Positions 27,749-36,413 of a stretch of 64,000 bases of DNA are shown here, in pieces. The notes beneath the pieces were generated by a model. It saw only the letters and a list, made by a program, of their open reading frames with translations. It was not told where the DNA came from and did no database searches. The DNA is from an uncultured Bacilli bacterium (lineage in GTDB: Bacteria > Bacillota_I > Bacilli_A > RFN20 > CAG-631): assembly GCA_934201705.1 (NCBI GenBank), contig CAKPXF010000001.1:62001-126000 (forward strand), in the 5' to 3' direction. Numbering within the stretch: position 1 is the first letter of the stretch; each line of letters begins with the position of its first letter. The position numbers were made by a program, and so were the translations under genes.

Positions 27749-28867
27749 TTATTTATTTAAGTTCTCCTTGTCCTTTTGTATTTGTTCCTTTAAGCCAGCA
27801 ATTACTGTAGTACCAATATCAAAAATTTTAAACTTTGCTCTATAAGTGTAAACGTTACCTGAAGCACTTAAAGCCACATTCTTAAAGTCAAACTCCATAG
27901 AAATTTCATTGTTTGTATATGAAATTTTTCCAGTTAAATCATTGAAAAATCCACTATCATTAAATATAGATGCATAGCTTCCATCAACTGCATTGAAGAT
28001 TACTTGAGGTATTGAATAATCAATACTATATGAGCTTGTATCTGTAAAATTATTTCCATCCGTTTTAGAGTCATATGAATAATAAGTTTTATCTTCACTT
28101 AGTGTTAAGTTAGAATCTTCAATTTTAAATTCATCAGTAACAAATTTAGATAAATCACCAGTATATCCCTTTTTATAATCAGAAATACCAGCCAATCCTA
28201 AAAATTGATCGATACCACTATCAGTAAATTTACCATTTACCATATCAAAGTTATGAACATATCCATCTGGAGAATTATAGCCTCCACCTTCATATTCATT
28301 ACCATCTCCATCAATGCCATATTTAGAATAATAACCATCAACCTCTGCTTTATAAACGTTTCCTTTTTCAACTAAATCTTCATATAAGGATACTGGATCA
28401 CTAGTACCATTAATTAACTCGTTATTCCTAATATATTCTTTATCAACAATTTCATTTTTATCATTAATTAATTCGCCAGTCCAAGAAATTGTATAATTAT
28501 AGTTGCTACCAGCATTATACATAATTCTTGTTAATTCATTGATGCTTGGAGTATGGATTTCTAATAGCTTTGATACCTTAAATTCGTTATTTTCGCCATA
28601 GCTAGCTGTTACAATAAAAGTTCCATCTTTTTCATTTACTGTTAAAAGACCATCGCTAGTTATTGTTGCAAGATTATTAGAAACAGACCAAGTAACATCT
28701 ATATTAGAAGGGGCTTCAACTGTTAATTGAAGCTTTTCCCCTTGAACTAATACATCCTTTGCTGATTTAATTTCGCCTAATTCATTTAATTCAACATTAA
28801 TAACTGTATCGCTACATCCCATTAAAATTGGAGTAGCAAGTAAAATAAATAAATATTTCTTTTTCAT
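27749..28867 (-). CDS. Lipoprotein with Ig-like domain, unknown function
   Basis: ATG 28867 is used, which gives a proper lipoprotein signal with lipobox L-M-G-C (about residue 19). An in-frame start 18 codons upstream would put the signal inside the chain. The start is 1 base after the stop of the upstream gene, so translation is coupled. The 372-residue product has one Ig-like module (about 35-100, V-T-W-S-V-S-N-N). A longer beta-rich region follows with no recognised family, containing phrases such as S-I-D-Y-S-I-P-Q. The layout (Ig-like module then an N/D/Y-rich body) is shared with both operon neighbours. They may form one surface complex. Confidence 0.7.
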   Translation of the reverse strand: MKKKYLFILLATPILMGCSDTVINVELNELGEIKSAKDVLVQGEKLQLTVEAPSNIDVTWSVSNNLATITSDGLLTVNEKDGTFIVTASYGENNEFKVSKLLEIHTPSINELTRIMYNAGSNYNYTISWTGELINDKNEIVDKEYIRNNELINGTSDPVSLYEDLVEKGNVYKAEVDGYYSKYGIDGDGNEYEGGGYNSPDGYVHNFDMVNGKFTDSGIDQFLGLAGISDYKKGYTGDLSKFVTDEFKIEDSNLTLSEDKTYYSYDSKTDGNNFTDTSSYSIDYSIPQVIFNAVDGSYASIFNDSGFFNDLTGKISYTNNEISMEFDFKNVALSASGNVYTYRAKFKIFDIGTTVIAGLKEQIQKDKENLNK

Positions 28868-28868
28868 A

Positions 28869-31754
28869 TTACCAATCCCATCCTGGATCAATTTCTCCAC
28901 TACCTGATGATGTTTTTTCAAGTAGTTTTAAAGTTTCTCCATTATAAACAATATTAATTCCTTCAATTGTTCCATCACTCTTTAAAGCACCAACCATAGA
29001 AGCATTTAATTTACTAACTAATGCAGCGTTATCACAAACAATATTAGTTAATGTTAATGTATTACCTGAAACAACAATATCAAAAGTAAATGTTCCAATA
29101 ATAGTTGTTTCGCCATAATAATAAGGTTCGTTTTTAATAACAAGAGTTCCTTTTAAAGTGTTTTCAGAAACATCTGTAAATGTTAATGTATAAGTAGTAT
29201 CATCATAAGTTGACCAGTCTGTTACAGACTTAGAGTATGTTTTATCTTTAATAGATTCATAAATAGAAGGAACAGCTTTTATTTCAATAGTTTTTGTAAC
29301 AAACTTGCTTGAATCGCCTTCAGCAGTAGCCTTTATTACAATACTACCAGCTGTATTTCCAGCCTTTAATAAGAATTTACTACCACTCTTTTCAATAGTG
29401 CATCCTAAATTATCACCTTCAATAGTATAAGTAACATTGCTATTTTCCACAGATCCACTTGGATTAACAATAGCCTTTATTTCACTACTATCATTACAAT
29501 ACATTGAATCAGGAGCTTTTGTTAATTCAACATTTTCAATAGCAGCATAGCTAACAACAAATGTTAATGTCTTACTAACATTTTTACTAGCAAATGTAAC
29601 ATTGTATTCTCCTTTCTTTGGCGCAGAAATTGTAAATCCATATTTTACACTACCATAAACATTAATGCCACTATCCTTAGTAGTAGTTATTTCATCAATA
29701 CCAGCTAGTGCAGTTGAAGGAACAATATCCTTTAATTCAACAAATACATCATTTGAAACAATAATATTATATTTTCCTTCACTAGTAGGAGTTATTTTTG
29801 ATCCTTCTTTATCTGATTTACTAGTAAATACATTCAAATCAAATGCAGAGTAATAATAATTATCGAAGTTAAAGTATTTATTATTATCAGCTTCCTTTTG
29901 ACCATATTCAATTGAAGCAGTATATTCAGTGATTTGGTCTTTAGCAGTTGAAACTAAATTTCCATCACTATCAATTTCATGATCAACACGCTTATAAGAA
30001 AGTGCGTCAACACCACCATCGCTTGTAAATGAAATTGTAGATGTTACATCTGTTTTATATTTAGTATTACGGAATCCAGTAGTAATACATGTTGCAGTAA
30101 ATTTATAGCCATTAGCATCCTTTAAGCCAACTAATGAACTTCTAATTTCTTTTTCATCACCATCAACAGAAAATACTCCATCAATAAGTTTCTTACTATA
30201 GAAATCAGCTAATCCAGTATATTTATCACCGATTCCTGTATTTTCTAAAAATTCTGCAGAGCCAAATGTATTTAAATATCCTTGATATTCTACTTTATTA
30301 TCTTCAGTTATTTCTGTGTTATTAATAACACTAACATCTTGTCCGTTTTTGTTAAGTGTATAGAAGACATTATCAACAATGCCTTGATATAAATAGCTAA
30401 CAGCGCCATCTTTATCAGTTACCTTTGTAACAGTATATCCATCAGAATAGCTTTCAAATGAATATTCATTATTAATAGAAGAATCATCATCATCTATATG
30501 ATAAGTAAATGTAACCTTTTTAGTATTATTCAATTCATATTCTTTAGCAGTGGCTAATTTATCTTTTAAAGTATTAGATAGCATTGTACCACTAGAAATT
30601 GGTTTTACATTAATTTCAGCCTTAATAGAATCATTATCCTTTAAGCTTACATAGATAGTGTTTGTATTTTCACTAGCATTTAATATTGTTAATTTTCCAT
30701 CACTTGTAATTTCAATATCCTTATCGCTAGAGCCTTTTTCCCAAACAAGTTCTGCAAAGCTTCCTTCTGGCTCTAATGTGGTAGTTAAATCGTATGTTTC
30801 TCCTTCTTCAACGAAATAATTAGTACCCCATCTAGTTTGATTTTCAATCCAAGATTCTGGAATGTTAATAGATATAGCAGTAGCTTTAAAGACAAAGCTT
30901 ACTTCAATTGATACAAGGCCTTCTTTGACAGGAAATGAATAGTTAGTATCACTATTTTCATCTTTTGCAATTTCACTACCATTTACTTTAACATATCTAG
31001 TAATATATTTATCATTAGCAGTTGCAGTAATAGTTAATGTAGTATTTTCATCAACACATGAACCATTTTGAACAACTGTATCACCATTTTTAATAACTAC
31101 AGTTCCATTAGTAAATGTTTCATCTAAATCAATTAAGCCTTTATTAGGATTAATCAAACTAAAAGTAGCACTTAAGAAGTTCTTGCCTTCAATTACTTTA
31201 AATGTGAAGTTTCCTTCATTATCTTTATTTATTGTAGTATTGTCATTTAGTTTAATAGATTCAATTTGATAGGCCTTATTAACTGGAGTTGCTTCTACCA
31301 CTACTTCAGTATCAATTGGCAACCTTTTATTGTCTTTATTAATAGGAGTTCCGTCTTTAAGCTTAACAGTGATTGTTCCATTATTAACCTTAGAAGAAAT
31401 TACTTCAACAGTACCATATTTACTAATAGGTGTTGATTCAATAAAAGTAACCTTAACAACATTGCTTCCTTCTTTAACTTTAAAGGTATTAGAATCCAAT
31501 TTTGTGTCATTTAAATAGTAAGAGTCAATCTCATATCCTTCATTTGGACTAGCAATAATTGTAACAATTGTATCAATTTTTACATTGCCTAATTTTGAAG
31601 CACTAACACTTCCGTTTTCAATATCATTTGCAACAGTTACAGCACCATATTTTATTGTTTCAACATTGTTAGATTCACAGCCACTAATACTTAATGAAAC
31701 AATGGAAGAAAACAATAAAAATGATGATATTAAAATGCTTTTTGTTTTTCTCAT
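28869..31754 (-). CDS. 961-residue lipoprotein with divergent InlB B-repeats
   Basis: Signal with lipobox I-S-G-C (about residue 26). Three modules (about 33-110, 112-200, 203-290) have the pattern N-G-x-V, then G-Y-x-I-x-x-x-x-x-N-x, then V-x-E-G-x-N-x-x-x-V-x-F. This matches the divergent InlB B-repeat family seen in Gram-positive surface proteins. An Ig-like module follows (about 300-395). A long body (about 400-730) and further Ig-like strands (about 735-830) come next. A C-terminal beta domain ends in an acidic, Trp-containing tail. GGAGG precedes the ATG. It is the first gene of a three-gene lipoprotein operon. Adhesion or polymer binding is possible but not shown. Confidence 0.75.
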   Translation of the reverse strand: MRKTKSILISSFLLFSSIVSLSISGCESNNVETIKYGAVTVANDIENGSVSASKLGNVKIDTIVTIIASPNEGYEIDSYYLNDTKLDSNTFKVKEGSNVVKVTFIESTPISKYGTVEVISSKVNNGTITVKLKDGTPINKDNKRLPIDTEVVVEATPVNKAYQIESIKLNDNTTINKDNEGNFTFKVIEGKNFLSATFSLINPNKGLIDLDETFTNGTVVIKNGDTVVQNGSCVDENTTLTITATANDKYITRYVKVNGSEIAKDENSDTNYSFPVKEGLVSIEVSFVFKATAISINIPESWIENQTRWGTNYFVEEGETYDLTTTLEPEGSFAELVWEKGSSDKDIEITSDGKLTILNASENTNTIYVSLKDNDSIKAEINVKPISSGTMLSNTLKDKLATAKEYELNNTKKVTFTYHIDDDDSSINNEYSFESYSDGYTVTKVTDKDGAVSYLYQGIVDNVFYTLNKNGQDVSVINNTEITEDNKVEYQGYLNTFGSAEFLENTGIGDKYTGLADFYSKKLIDGVFSVDGDEKEIRSSLVGLKDANGYKFTATCITTGFRNTKYKTDVTSTISFTSDGGVDALSYKRVDHEIDSDGNLVSTAKDQITEYTASIEYGQKEADNNKYFNFDNYYYSAFDLNVFTSKSDKEGSKITPTSEGKYNIIVSNDVFVELKDIVPSTALAGIDEITTTKDSGINVYGSVKYGFTISAPKKGEYNVTFASKNVSKTLTFVVSYAAIENVELTKAPDSMYCNDSSEIKAIVNPSGSVENSNVTYTIEGDNLGCTIEKSGSKFLLKAGNTAGSIVIKATAEGDSSKFVTKTIEIKAVPSIYESIKDKTYSKSVTDWSTYDDTTYTLTFTDVSENTLKGTLVIKNEPYYYGETTIIGTFTFDIVVSGNTLTLTNIVCDNAALVSKLNASMVGALKSDGTIEGINIVYNGETLKLLEKTSSGSGEIDPGWDW

Positions 31755-31824
31755 TTTTTAACCTCCATTAGAGTAATCTTACATCAATTTGGTCTTGCCA
31801 AATAAGAGATTACCTATAAAGGAT

Positions 31825-31853
31825 ATAATAGACGTTTATGTATGGTTTGTCAA
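31825..31853 (-). promoter_or_regulatory. Strong sigma-A-type promoter of the lipoprotein operon
   Basis: Minus strand: TTGACA (31848-31853), 17-base spacer, TATTAT (31825-31830), about 70 bases upstream of ATG 31754. The -35 is perfect and the spacing ideal, so this operon is probably well expressed. Confidence 0.75.
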
Positions 31854-31867
31854 TGAATATTTTTTTT

Positions 31868-31895
31868 TGAAAGCACTTACATGTTTAAGCACTTA
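31868..31895. promoter_or_regulatory. Direct repeat AAGCACTTA x2 upstream of the promoter, possible operator
   Basis: AAGCACTTA occurs at 31871 and 31887, start to start 16 bases. The first copy is inside TGAAAGCACTTACA (31868-31881), which resembles a CcpA cre box but has A for the central G. It lies 15 bases upstream of the -35. Confidence 0.35.
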
Positions 31896-31902
31896 ATATG
31901 TA

Positions 31903-31944
31903 AAAAAATACACTTATGAAATGGTTTGTTTTCCATAAGTGTAC
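31903..31944 (-). terminator. Terminator downstream of mntP
   Basis: TACACTTATG pairs with CATAAGTGTA, and a run of seven T follows on the minus strand. It separates mntP from the lipoprotein operon. Confidence 0.75.
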
Positions 31945-32008
31945 TAATATTAAAAAAAAATTATATAAAATAATTTTTTAATCAAGGATCTAATTTTAGT
32001 TACTTCTT

Positions 32009-32659
32009 TTAAAATAAATTAATGAAAGAATTAATACTAGCTACTACATCATTCCAGTGAGTAAAGAAAATTTCAAAGCCTATTATACATAAAATAATAC
32101 CACCAGCAATAGTTGCTTTATTTGAAAATATTGTTCCAAATTTCTTGCCAATAAAGACAGCTACAACGCTAATTCCAAATGTTACCACACCAACTATTAA
32201 AAATGTCATATAAGCCTCTAATGGCTCTACATTACCATAAATAACTCCAACGCTTAAAGCATCAATAGAAGTAGCAATGGCTTGTATAAAAAGAACCTTA
32301 ATAGTTAATTTTTTTGTTGATTCTTCATTTTCGTTATCTTTATTTTTTCCTTCTTTTATTCCTTCAATTATCATTTTAATTCCTAAGATTAATAACAATG
32401 TAAGTGCAATCCATGGAACTAAATAACCAAATATCTTTGTAAATCTTTCACCAAGTGCTACACTTAAAACAGTTACGGCTAAATAGCCAAGGATTGGCAT
32501 GATAATTTGGAATACTCCAAAGAAACTAGCAATAGTTAATATTTTGTTTGTTTTCATTTTTGGCTCTGCTAAACCATTACTCATTGATACCGCACAAGCA
32601 TCCATTGCAAGCCCAGCTCCAAGTCCAATTGCTGTTAAAAACCAAATTAATATTTCCAT
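32009..32659 (-). CDS. mntP: MntP-type manganese efflux pump
   Basis: The 216-residue protein has six predicted membrane helices and the family motif G-A-G-L-A-M-D-A-C-A-V-S near residue 17. The second half repeats it as A-T-S-I-D-A-L-S-V-G. These acidic residues in helices 1 and 4 are needed for Mn2+ export in characterised MntP proteins. A charged loop (about 105-125) joins the two halves. ATG 32659 is chosen because GAAAGGA lies 9 bases before it. An upstream TTG is on the ribosome site. The leader carries a Mn2+-sensing riboswitch, which strongly supports the assignment and predicts expression when Mn2+ is high. Confidence 0.93.
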   Translation of the reverse strand: MEILIWFLTAIGLGAGLAMDACAVSMSNGLAEPKMKTNKILTIASFFGVFQIIMPILGYLAVTVLSVALGERFTKIFGYLVPWIALTLLLILGIKMIIEGIKEGKNKDNENEESTKKLTIKVLFIQAIATSIDALSVGVIYGNVEPLEAYMTFLIVGVVTFGISVVAVFIGKKFGTIFSNKATIAGGIILCIIGFEIFFTHWNDVVASINSFINLF

Positions 32660-32678
32660 ATTGTTTGTTCCTTTCAAA

Positions 32679-32806
32679 TAAAAAAACGAGACAACGTAGT
32701 TAGCCCATAAATGCTAACATAAGTCTCGTTAATTAAGATTAACCTGGTGTCTATGACCGGTTTGTAGGTCAATCACTCTAAGAGTTAACTACTCCCTTAA
32801 GTTACT
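32679..32806 (-). promoter_or_regulatory. yybP-ykoY (Mn2+) riboswitch with terminator, upstream of mntP
   Basis: Read on the minus strand, the leader contains the conserved GGGAGTAG box (32789-32796). A CCGGTCATAGACACC segment follows. A terminator then has outer arms AACGAGAC/GTCTCGTT (32723-32730 and 32685-32692), an inner stem GTTAGC/GCTAAC and a T run. Known: this class binds Mn2+ and turns on mntP-like genes by preventing termination. Similarity to the class is from memory of its conserved boxes, supported by the downstream gene. Confidence 0.85.
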
Positions 32807-32812
32807 TAAAAA

Positions 32813-32841
32813 ATTGTATCATTTTATAAAAACAAAAGCAA
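32813..32841 (-). promoter_or_regulatory. Promoter of the mntP riboswitch transcript
   Basis: Minus strand TTGCTT (32836-32841), 17-base spacer, TACAAT (32813-32818), just upstream of the riboswitch. Confidence 0.6.
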
Positions 32842-32873
32842 TACTTTCTACATTAAATAGAATAAGTAATAAT

Positions 32874-33797
32874 TTATTTCAATAAATTATCTCCTTCTTT
32901 ATTAATTATTTTTATAGCACTATCAATATTATTTAATATGCTATTTGGTAATTTATTATGCTCAATTTTGTTAATTGAGTAAGCACTTAGGTGTGCATGA
33001 TTTTTAAATAAATCATCCTTAGATTTTATTTTATTATTAATGTTGTAGCATAAATAGGCATACTCATCAAATTCACCATTATTTTCTTTAATAGGCTTTC
33101 TATAAACTAAATAATAAGTATTCATATCATCTTTATAAGTAACAATATCACCATAATCAAATAAAAATGGAATTTCTAAGCCAATTTCTTCATCAAATGG
33201 ATAATATGGTTTCTTTTCACGTGGATCATTTTTTTGATAAAACCTTGTAGATTTATCTTCAATATCATTAAATCTTTTGACATCCTTTAAAGCTATTTTA
33301 AATAATTTCTTTTCATATTTTGATTTAGTAAAATAGCTTAATTCTTTAAAAAGCAAATATTTATTTCCTTTTATAAAATTTGTTGCTAAGGTTGCCCATT
33401 GTTGTAAAGATAAGCTATCAGCATTGTCTTTAAGAATTTGTTTTATTTCCTTTGAATAGATATATTCAAGAATGATATCTTGTAAATCATCAAGCAATAA
33501 TTCCTCATCATCGAAAACAAACTTTCTAATTAAAATATGTGCAATAATTTTATGCTTTGGATAGCTTCTAATTATTTTTATTGGAATTAATGAATATACA
33601 AGAGTGAGTAGATATAATAGAATAGTCAATATCCAAAAATATACATCAAAATGTAAAGTATTATGATTTAAAAAAATCGAAATGCCTAAAGTAATACTAC
33701 CAAGCATAAAGAAACAAATAGGCGCAGCAATCAAGGTATATTTTATCCAAGGTATATATTCTGCTTTAATTTTTCCATTAAACCAATCTTTTTCCAT
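32874..33797 (-). CDS. Membrane protein of unknown function
   Basis: ATG 33797 is chosen over a TTG seven codons upstream because AAGGAG sits just before it. The 307-residue product has two membrane helices near the N-terminus (about 22-48 and 56-82). A charged cytoplasmic-type region of about 220 residues is rich in Lys, Asp and Tyr. No motif I recognise is present. It is transcribed alone, with mntP downstream and the solitary antitoxin gene upstream. The intergenic stretch 33798-33944 shows nothing. Confidence 0.6.
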   Translation of the reverse strand: MEKDWFNGKIKAEYIPWIKYTLIAAPICFFMLGSITLGISIFLNHNTLHFDVYFWILTILLYLLTLVYSLIPIKIIRSYPKHKIIAHILIRKFVFDDEELLLDDLQDIILEYIYSKEIKQILKDNADSLSLQQWATLATNFIKGNKYLLFKELSYFTKSKYEKKLFKIALKDVKRFNDIEDKSTRFYQKNDPREKKPYYPFDEEIGLEIPFLFDYGDIVTYKDDMNTYYLVYRKPIKENNGEFDEYAYLCYNINNKIKSKDDLFKNHAHLSAYSINKIEHNKLPNSILNNIDSAIKIINKEGDNLLK

Positions 33798-33944
33798 TTT
33801 ATCTCCTTTCTTATTCAAATAATTTCTTTTGTGCTAGTAATTTTTTTACAAATATAAATAGCAATTTCAAGTTTCGTAAAAATACTTTAATTATTTAAAC
33901 ACCAATTTTAATCGAACTATTTTTATCTATTAAAAATCATATAA

Positions 33945-34214
33945 CTATTTTACATTATTAATAATTCCTTTAATAAAAGAACTTAATTCAATTTTTCCTT
34001 CATCTTTTTCAGAATCATTAAGTGCTTCATTTAATAAAAAAGCGGTTTGTAGCTTAGTAATAGTTTGTTCATATAATTCAACACTCATAATAATCATATC
34101 ACTATAGCTGTTTTTAGTAATAATGATTGGAGAGTCATTCTCCTTACATATTTTTGAAATTTTTGCTGTATTTTTAAGTTCTTTAATTGGTAGTATTTTT
34201 GGTAATATTTGCAT
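33945..34214 (-). CDS. Phd/YefM-family antitoxin, no toxin partner visible
   Basis: ATG 34214 is used, with GAAGGA 4 bases before it. The 89-residue product reads I-L-P-I-K-E-L-K-N-T-A-K-I, then S-P-I-I-I-T-K-N-S-Y-S-D-M-I-I-M-S. This is the DNA-binding front half of Phd/YefM antitoxins. The C-terminal half is a helix that would wrap a toxin. In known pairs a RelE- or Doc-type toxin gene overlaps the antitoxin stop. Here the next gene downstream is a membrane protein 148 bases away, and none of those bases encode a toxin. It may be an orphan or a regulator. Confidence 0.8.
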   Translation of the reverse strand: MQILPKILPIKELKNTAKISKICKENDSPIIITKNSYSDMIIMSVELYEQTITKLQTAFLLNEALNDSEKDEGKIELSSFIKGIINNVK

Positions 34215-34423
34215 AATATCCTTCTTGTATTTTATTGTGTCGTTTCTATGAAACAATTATATCATAGGCTTAGTAAAAATGAATAGTAAAAAATCTTTGA
34301 TACAAAATCGGAGATAATGAAAGAAATTAATCCTCATCAATTTTGTTTTCATGCTTTTGTTAATATAAATCGATAGTTTTCTAGTTCATCCTTATTCATG
34401 CTTACATTTTTTCTAGAAGATTG

Positions 34424-35770
34424 TTATTTCAAAACTTCCCAATAACCATTTTTGTTTGAACCAACTCTTCTAAGTAATTCTTTTCCTTTCAATGATTTTA
34501 TGATTCTATCAATTGTTCGGCTTGAAAGACCAGTTTGTTTGATAACTTCATCTTTTATTGCAGTTTTATTGTTTTTAAAAACTGTTAAAACAGAAAATTC
34601 TTCTTCAGATAATTCGCCATTTATTTCGCCATTTATTTCGCCATTTATTTCGCCAACTTTATTTCTATCCATTCTAGAAAATTCAATTGTAAAATCATTT
34701 TCATTATTAATGTATGAAATGTCTACTTTAGCTTCTTTGCACAAACGATATACCTTTTTCAATCCATGTCCACATGTTTCAACATCTTTGCAAAGATATA
34801 ATACATCGGCAATCGATTAATTCCTTAAATACGATTTTAAATCTCTATAAAAAAAATCATTTGGGGTATAATCATTAGCAAATGAACCTGGATTAATAAT
34901 CGCTATTCTATTTGAATAAATATCTATCTCATGTTGAACATTTCCATCGTATCTTGCATGAGCAAAACTATTAATGATAACTTCACGCAAAGCGACTAGA
35001 GGAATTTCTGGGATTTCTTTTCTTTGTGGTGATGCACCATCAATAATCACTTTCCATCTTATATTTTTTATTACAAAATCCATTGCTTCATCGATTAATT
35101 CAAAAATATTGCCTTTAATTGTTTTCATGTCTAAAATTGTAACTCTTTCACTTGTAGCAAATACGACCAATTTTAAAGTAATTGGATTAGTATTTCCAAA
35201 AAGCATTACACCAGCATTTGTTAAAAAACCATTTCTAAGTAAATTATGTTTAATCAACAATGTCTCTTTATCAAATTCAATTTTTGGCAATCTACCACAC
35301 TCTGTCGCGTTTTCATAAAATTTCAACAAGCACTCTTCTTTAACATCAGCAGCAGTATATGAAGTTAATTTGTCACACCAATTTTCTTCATATTCTTTTG
35401 AAATCATCATTTTTCTAAGTTCACTTGGTGTTAATTCTCTATCCTCATCCGCAATTCTTATATAATATCTTCCGAATGCTTAATATGGAGTATCATTTCC
35501 AGAAAAATCGACCTTTATAACATCAATCCCATCAATTGATACAATTTCAATTTTTGGGAAAATTTGAGGTTTGATTGCTTCATAAATTTTTCTAGAAATA
35601 TCTCTTAAAGTGGAGTCGTTAATTTCAAATTTAAATGGAGTTCCATCATTTCTGATTCCGAAAAAAAGTTCTCCAGGCTGATGTTTGTTTAATATACTTA
35701 CGATGGATACAATGCCTTCAGTTATTTCTCTTGTTGTTTCCTTAAATTTTCTTGTTTCGTTTTCAACCAT
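34424..35770 (-). pseudogene. AlbA_2 / HATPase_c_4 regulator-like gene broken by two in-frame TAA stops
   Basis: One reading frame of 449 codons encodes, in order: an AlbA_2 DNA-binding domain (F-K-E-T near the start, F-F-G-I-R-N-D-G, up to G-N-D-T-P-Y), a middle region (A-F-G-R-Y-Y-I-R-I-A-D-E-D-R-E) and an ATP-binding-like domain (L-R-E-V-I-I-N-S-F-A-H-A-R-Y). It ends with a winged-helix C-terminus (I-K-D-E-V-I-K-Q-T-G-L-S-S-R-T-I-D-R). TAA stops interrupt it at about 35477-35479 and 34817-34819 without any frame change, so homology continues across both. The family is often called putative transcriptional regulator or RecG-like. Three separate fragments with weak internal starts remain. 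Confidence 0.8.
34613..34654. repeat. 12-bp tandem repeat inside the broken regulator gene
   Basis: TTCGCC recurs at 34613, 34625, 34637 and 34649, a 12-base period. It encodes a G-E-I-N repeat in a linker between the ATP-binding-like and winged-helix regions. Unit length keeps frame. Confidence 0.85.
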
Positions 35771-35901
35771 AAATCAATCCTCTAACTGTATTAATTATGT
35801 GAATTTTGACGAAATAAATCAATAATATGGCGAAATATTTTTTAATGACGCATTATTTTTCATGGGTCAAAAATTAATATGAATTAAGCTCTCATAAAAA
35901 T

Positions 35902-35936
35902 TAAAAAAAGTTTGACACATTTTATTGTGTCAAACT
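35902..35936 (-). terminator. Terminator of the DUF4417/toxin-like operon
   Basis: AGTTTGACACA and TGTGTCAAACT form an 11-bp perfect stem with a 6-base loop, followed by seven T on the minus strand. Confidence 0.8.
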
Positions 35937-35947
35937 AATTGCTTCAA

Positions 35948-35983
35948 TAATGTAAGCGGTAATAGCATAGTAGCAATGTTAGC
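35948..35983. repeat. 36-bp repeat, left copy
   Basis: Matches 38987-39022 at 31 of 36 positions, same orientation, sharing TAGCATAGTAGCAA. The two copies bracket the DUF4417, toxin-like, small-RNA and Xre/ImmA genes (3.1 kb). An attachment-site or dispersed-repeat origin is possible. Confidence 0.7.
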
Positions 35984-36078
35984 CCCTACTTATAATCGTG
36001 TAAAATTTTAGCATCATTTGTATTAAATCGTGTAATTTATTCGCATCTTTTAGCACCTTGTTTTTTAAAGGTTCATTA

Positions 36079-36411
36079 TTAATCCAATTCACGAAGTTGG
36101 TCAGATATTAAATCATTTAATTCAAACGAACCATCATTTAAAATATTGAGTCTGTCCTTGATTTTGGTAATTAACTCTTTTAATTCATTGAGATGTTCTT
36201 TCGCAATTATAGTATTAAATCTACAAGCTTCATCCTCATCAAATTCATAGAATGAACTATACAATGCAGAAGCTTTTTCATTCAAATCATTTAGTTCAAA
36301 ATCGTTATCAATAATGTCAATTCCAGTAACCAATTTATTTTTACTAGTACTAAATACATCTTTAACAATTGGTCCAATTAAAAAATCTAATTCCAACTTT
36401 ATTATTTTCAT
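36079..36411 (-). CDS. Small acidic protein, candidate immunity partner
   Basis: The 110-residue, Asp/Glu-rich protein has no signal or membrane helix. Its start ATG 36411 is 2 bases after the stop of the toxin-like gene, and its ribosome site GGAGGT lies inside that gene's last codons. The tight coupling and acidic composition are typical of an immunity protein paired with a basic nuclease-type toxin. Phrases such as L-D-F-L-I-G-P-I, T-G-I-D-I-I-D and N-D-G-S-F-E-L look conserved, but I cannot name the family. A terminator follows about 140 bases downstream. The role is inferred from position only. Confidence 0.5.
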   Translation of the reverse strand: MKIIKLELDFLIGPIVKDVFSTSKNKLVTGIDIIDNDFELNDLNEKASALYSSFYEFDEDEACRFNTIIAKEHLNELKELITKIKDRLNILNDGSFELNDLISDQLRELD

Positions 36412-36413
36412 TT

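Larger units (their letters stand above)
35771..36078. other. Gene-free stretch between the broken regulator and the toxin/immunity-like pair
   Basis: Contains the terminator at 35902-35936, the left 36-bp repeat at 35948-35983 and two copies of AATCGTGTAA (near 35994 and 36026). The same string follows the right 36-bp repeat near 39027. No ORF seen. Confidence 0.6.

Noticed and set aside
32685..32730. tRNA-like or T-box leader upstream of mntP
   Set aside because: The hairpin is the riboswitch terminator. No T-box sequence is present, and the gene is not tRNA-related.
34257..34423. Short minus-strand frame M-N-K-D-E-L-E-N-Y-R-F
   Set aside because: Only 16 codons before TGA and no ribosome site. 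It might be a gene remnant but cannot be supported.
34613..34654. CRISPR-like repeat
   Set aside because: A 12-base tandem repeat without spacers, and it is coding.
34452..34820. Plus-strand ORF of 122 codons opposite the broken regulator
   Set aside because: It is the antisense of a recognisable winged-helix domain with repeats and has no ribosome site.
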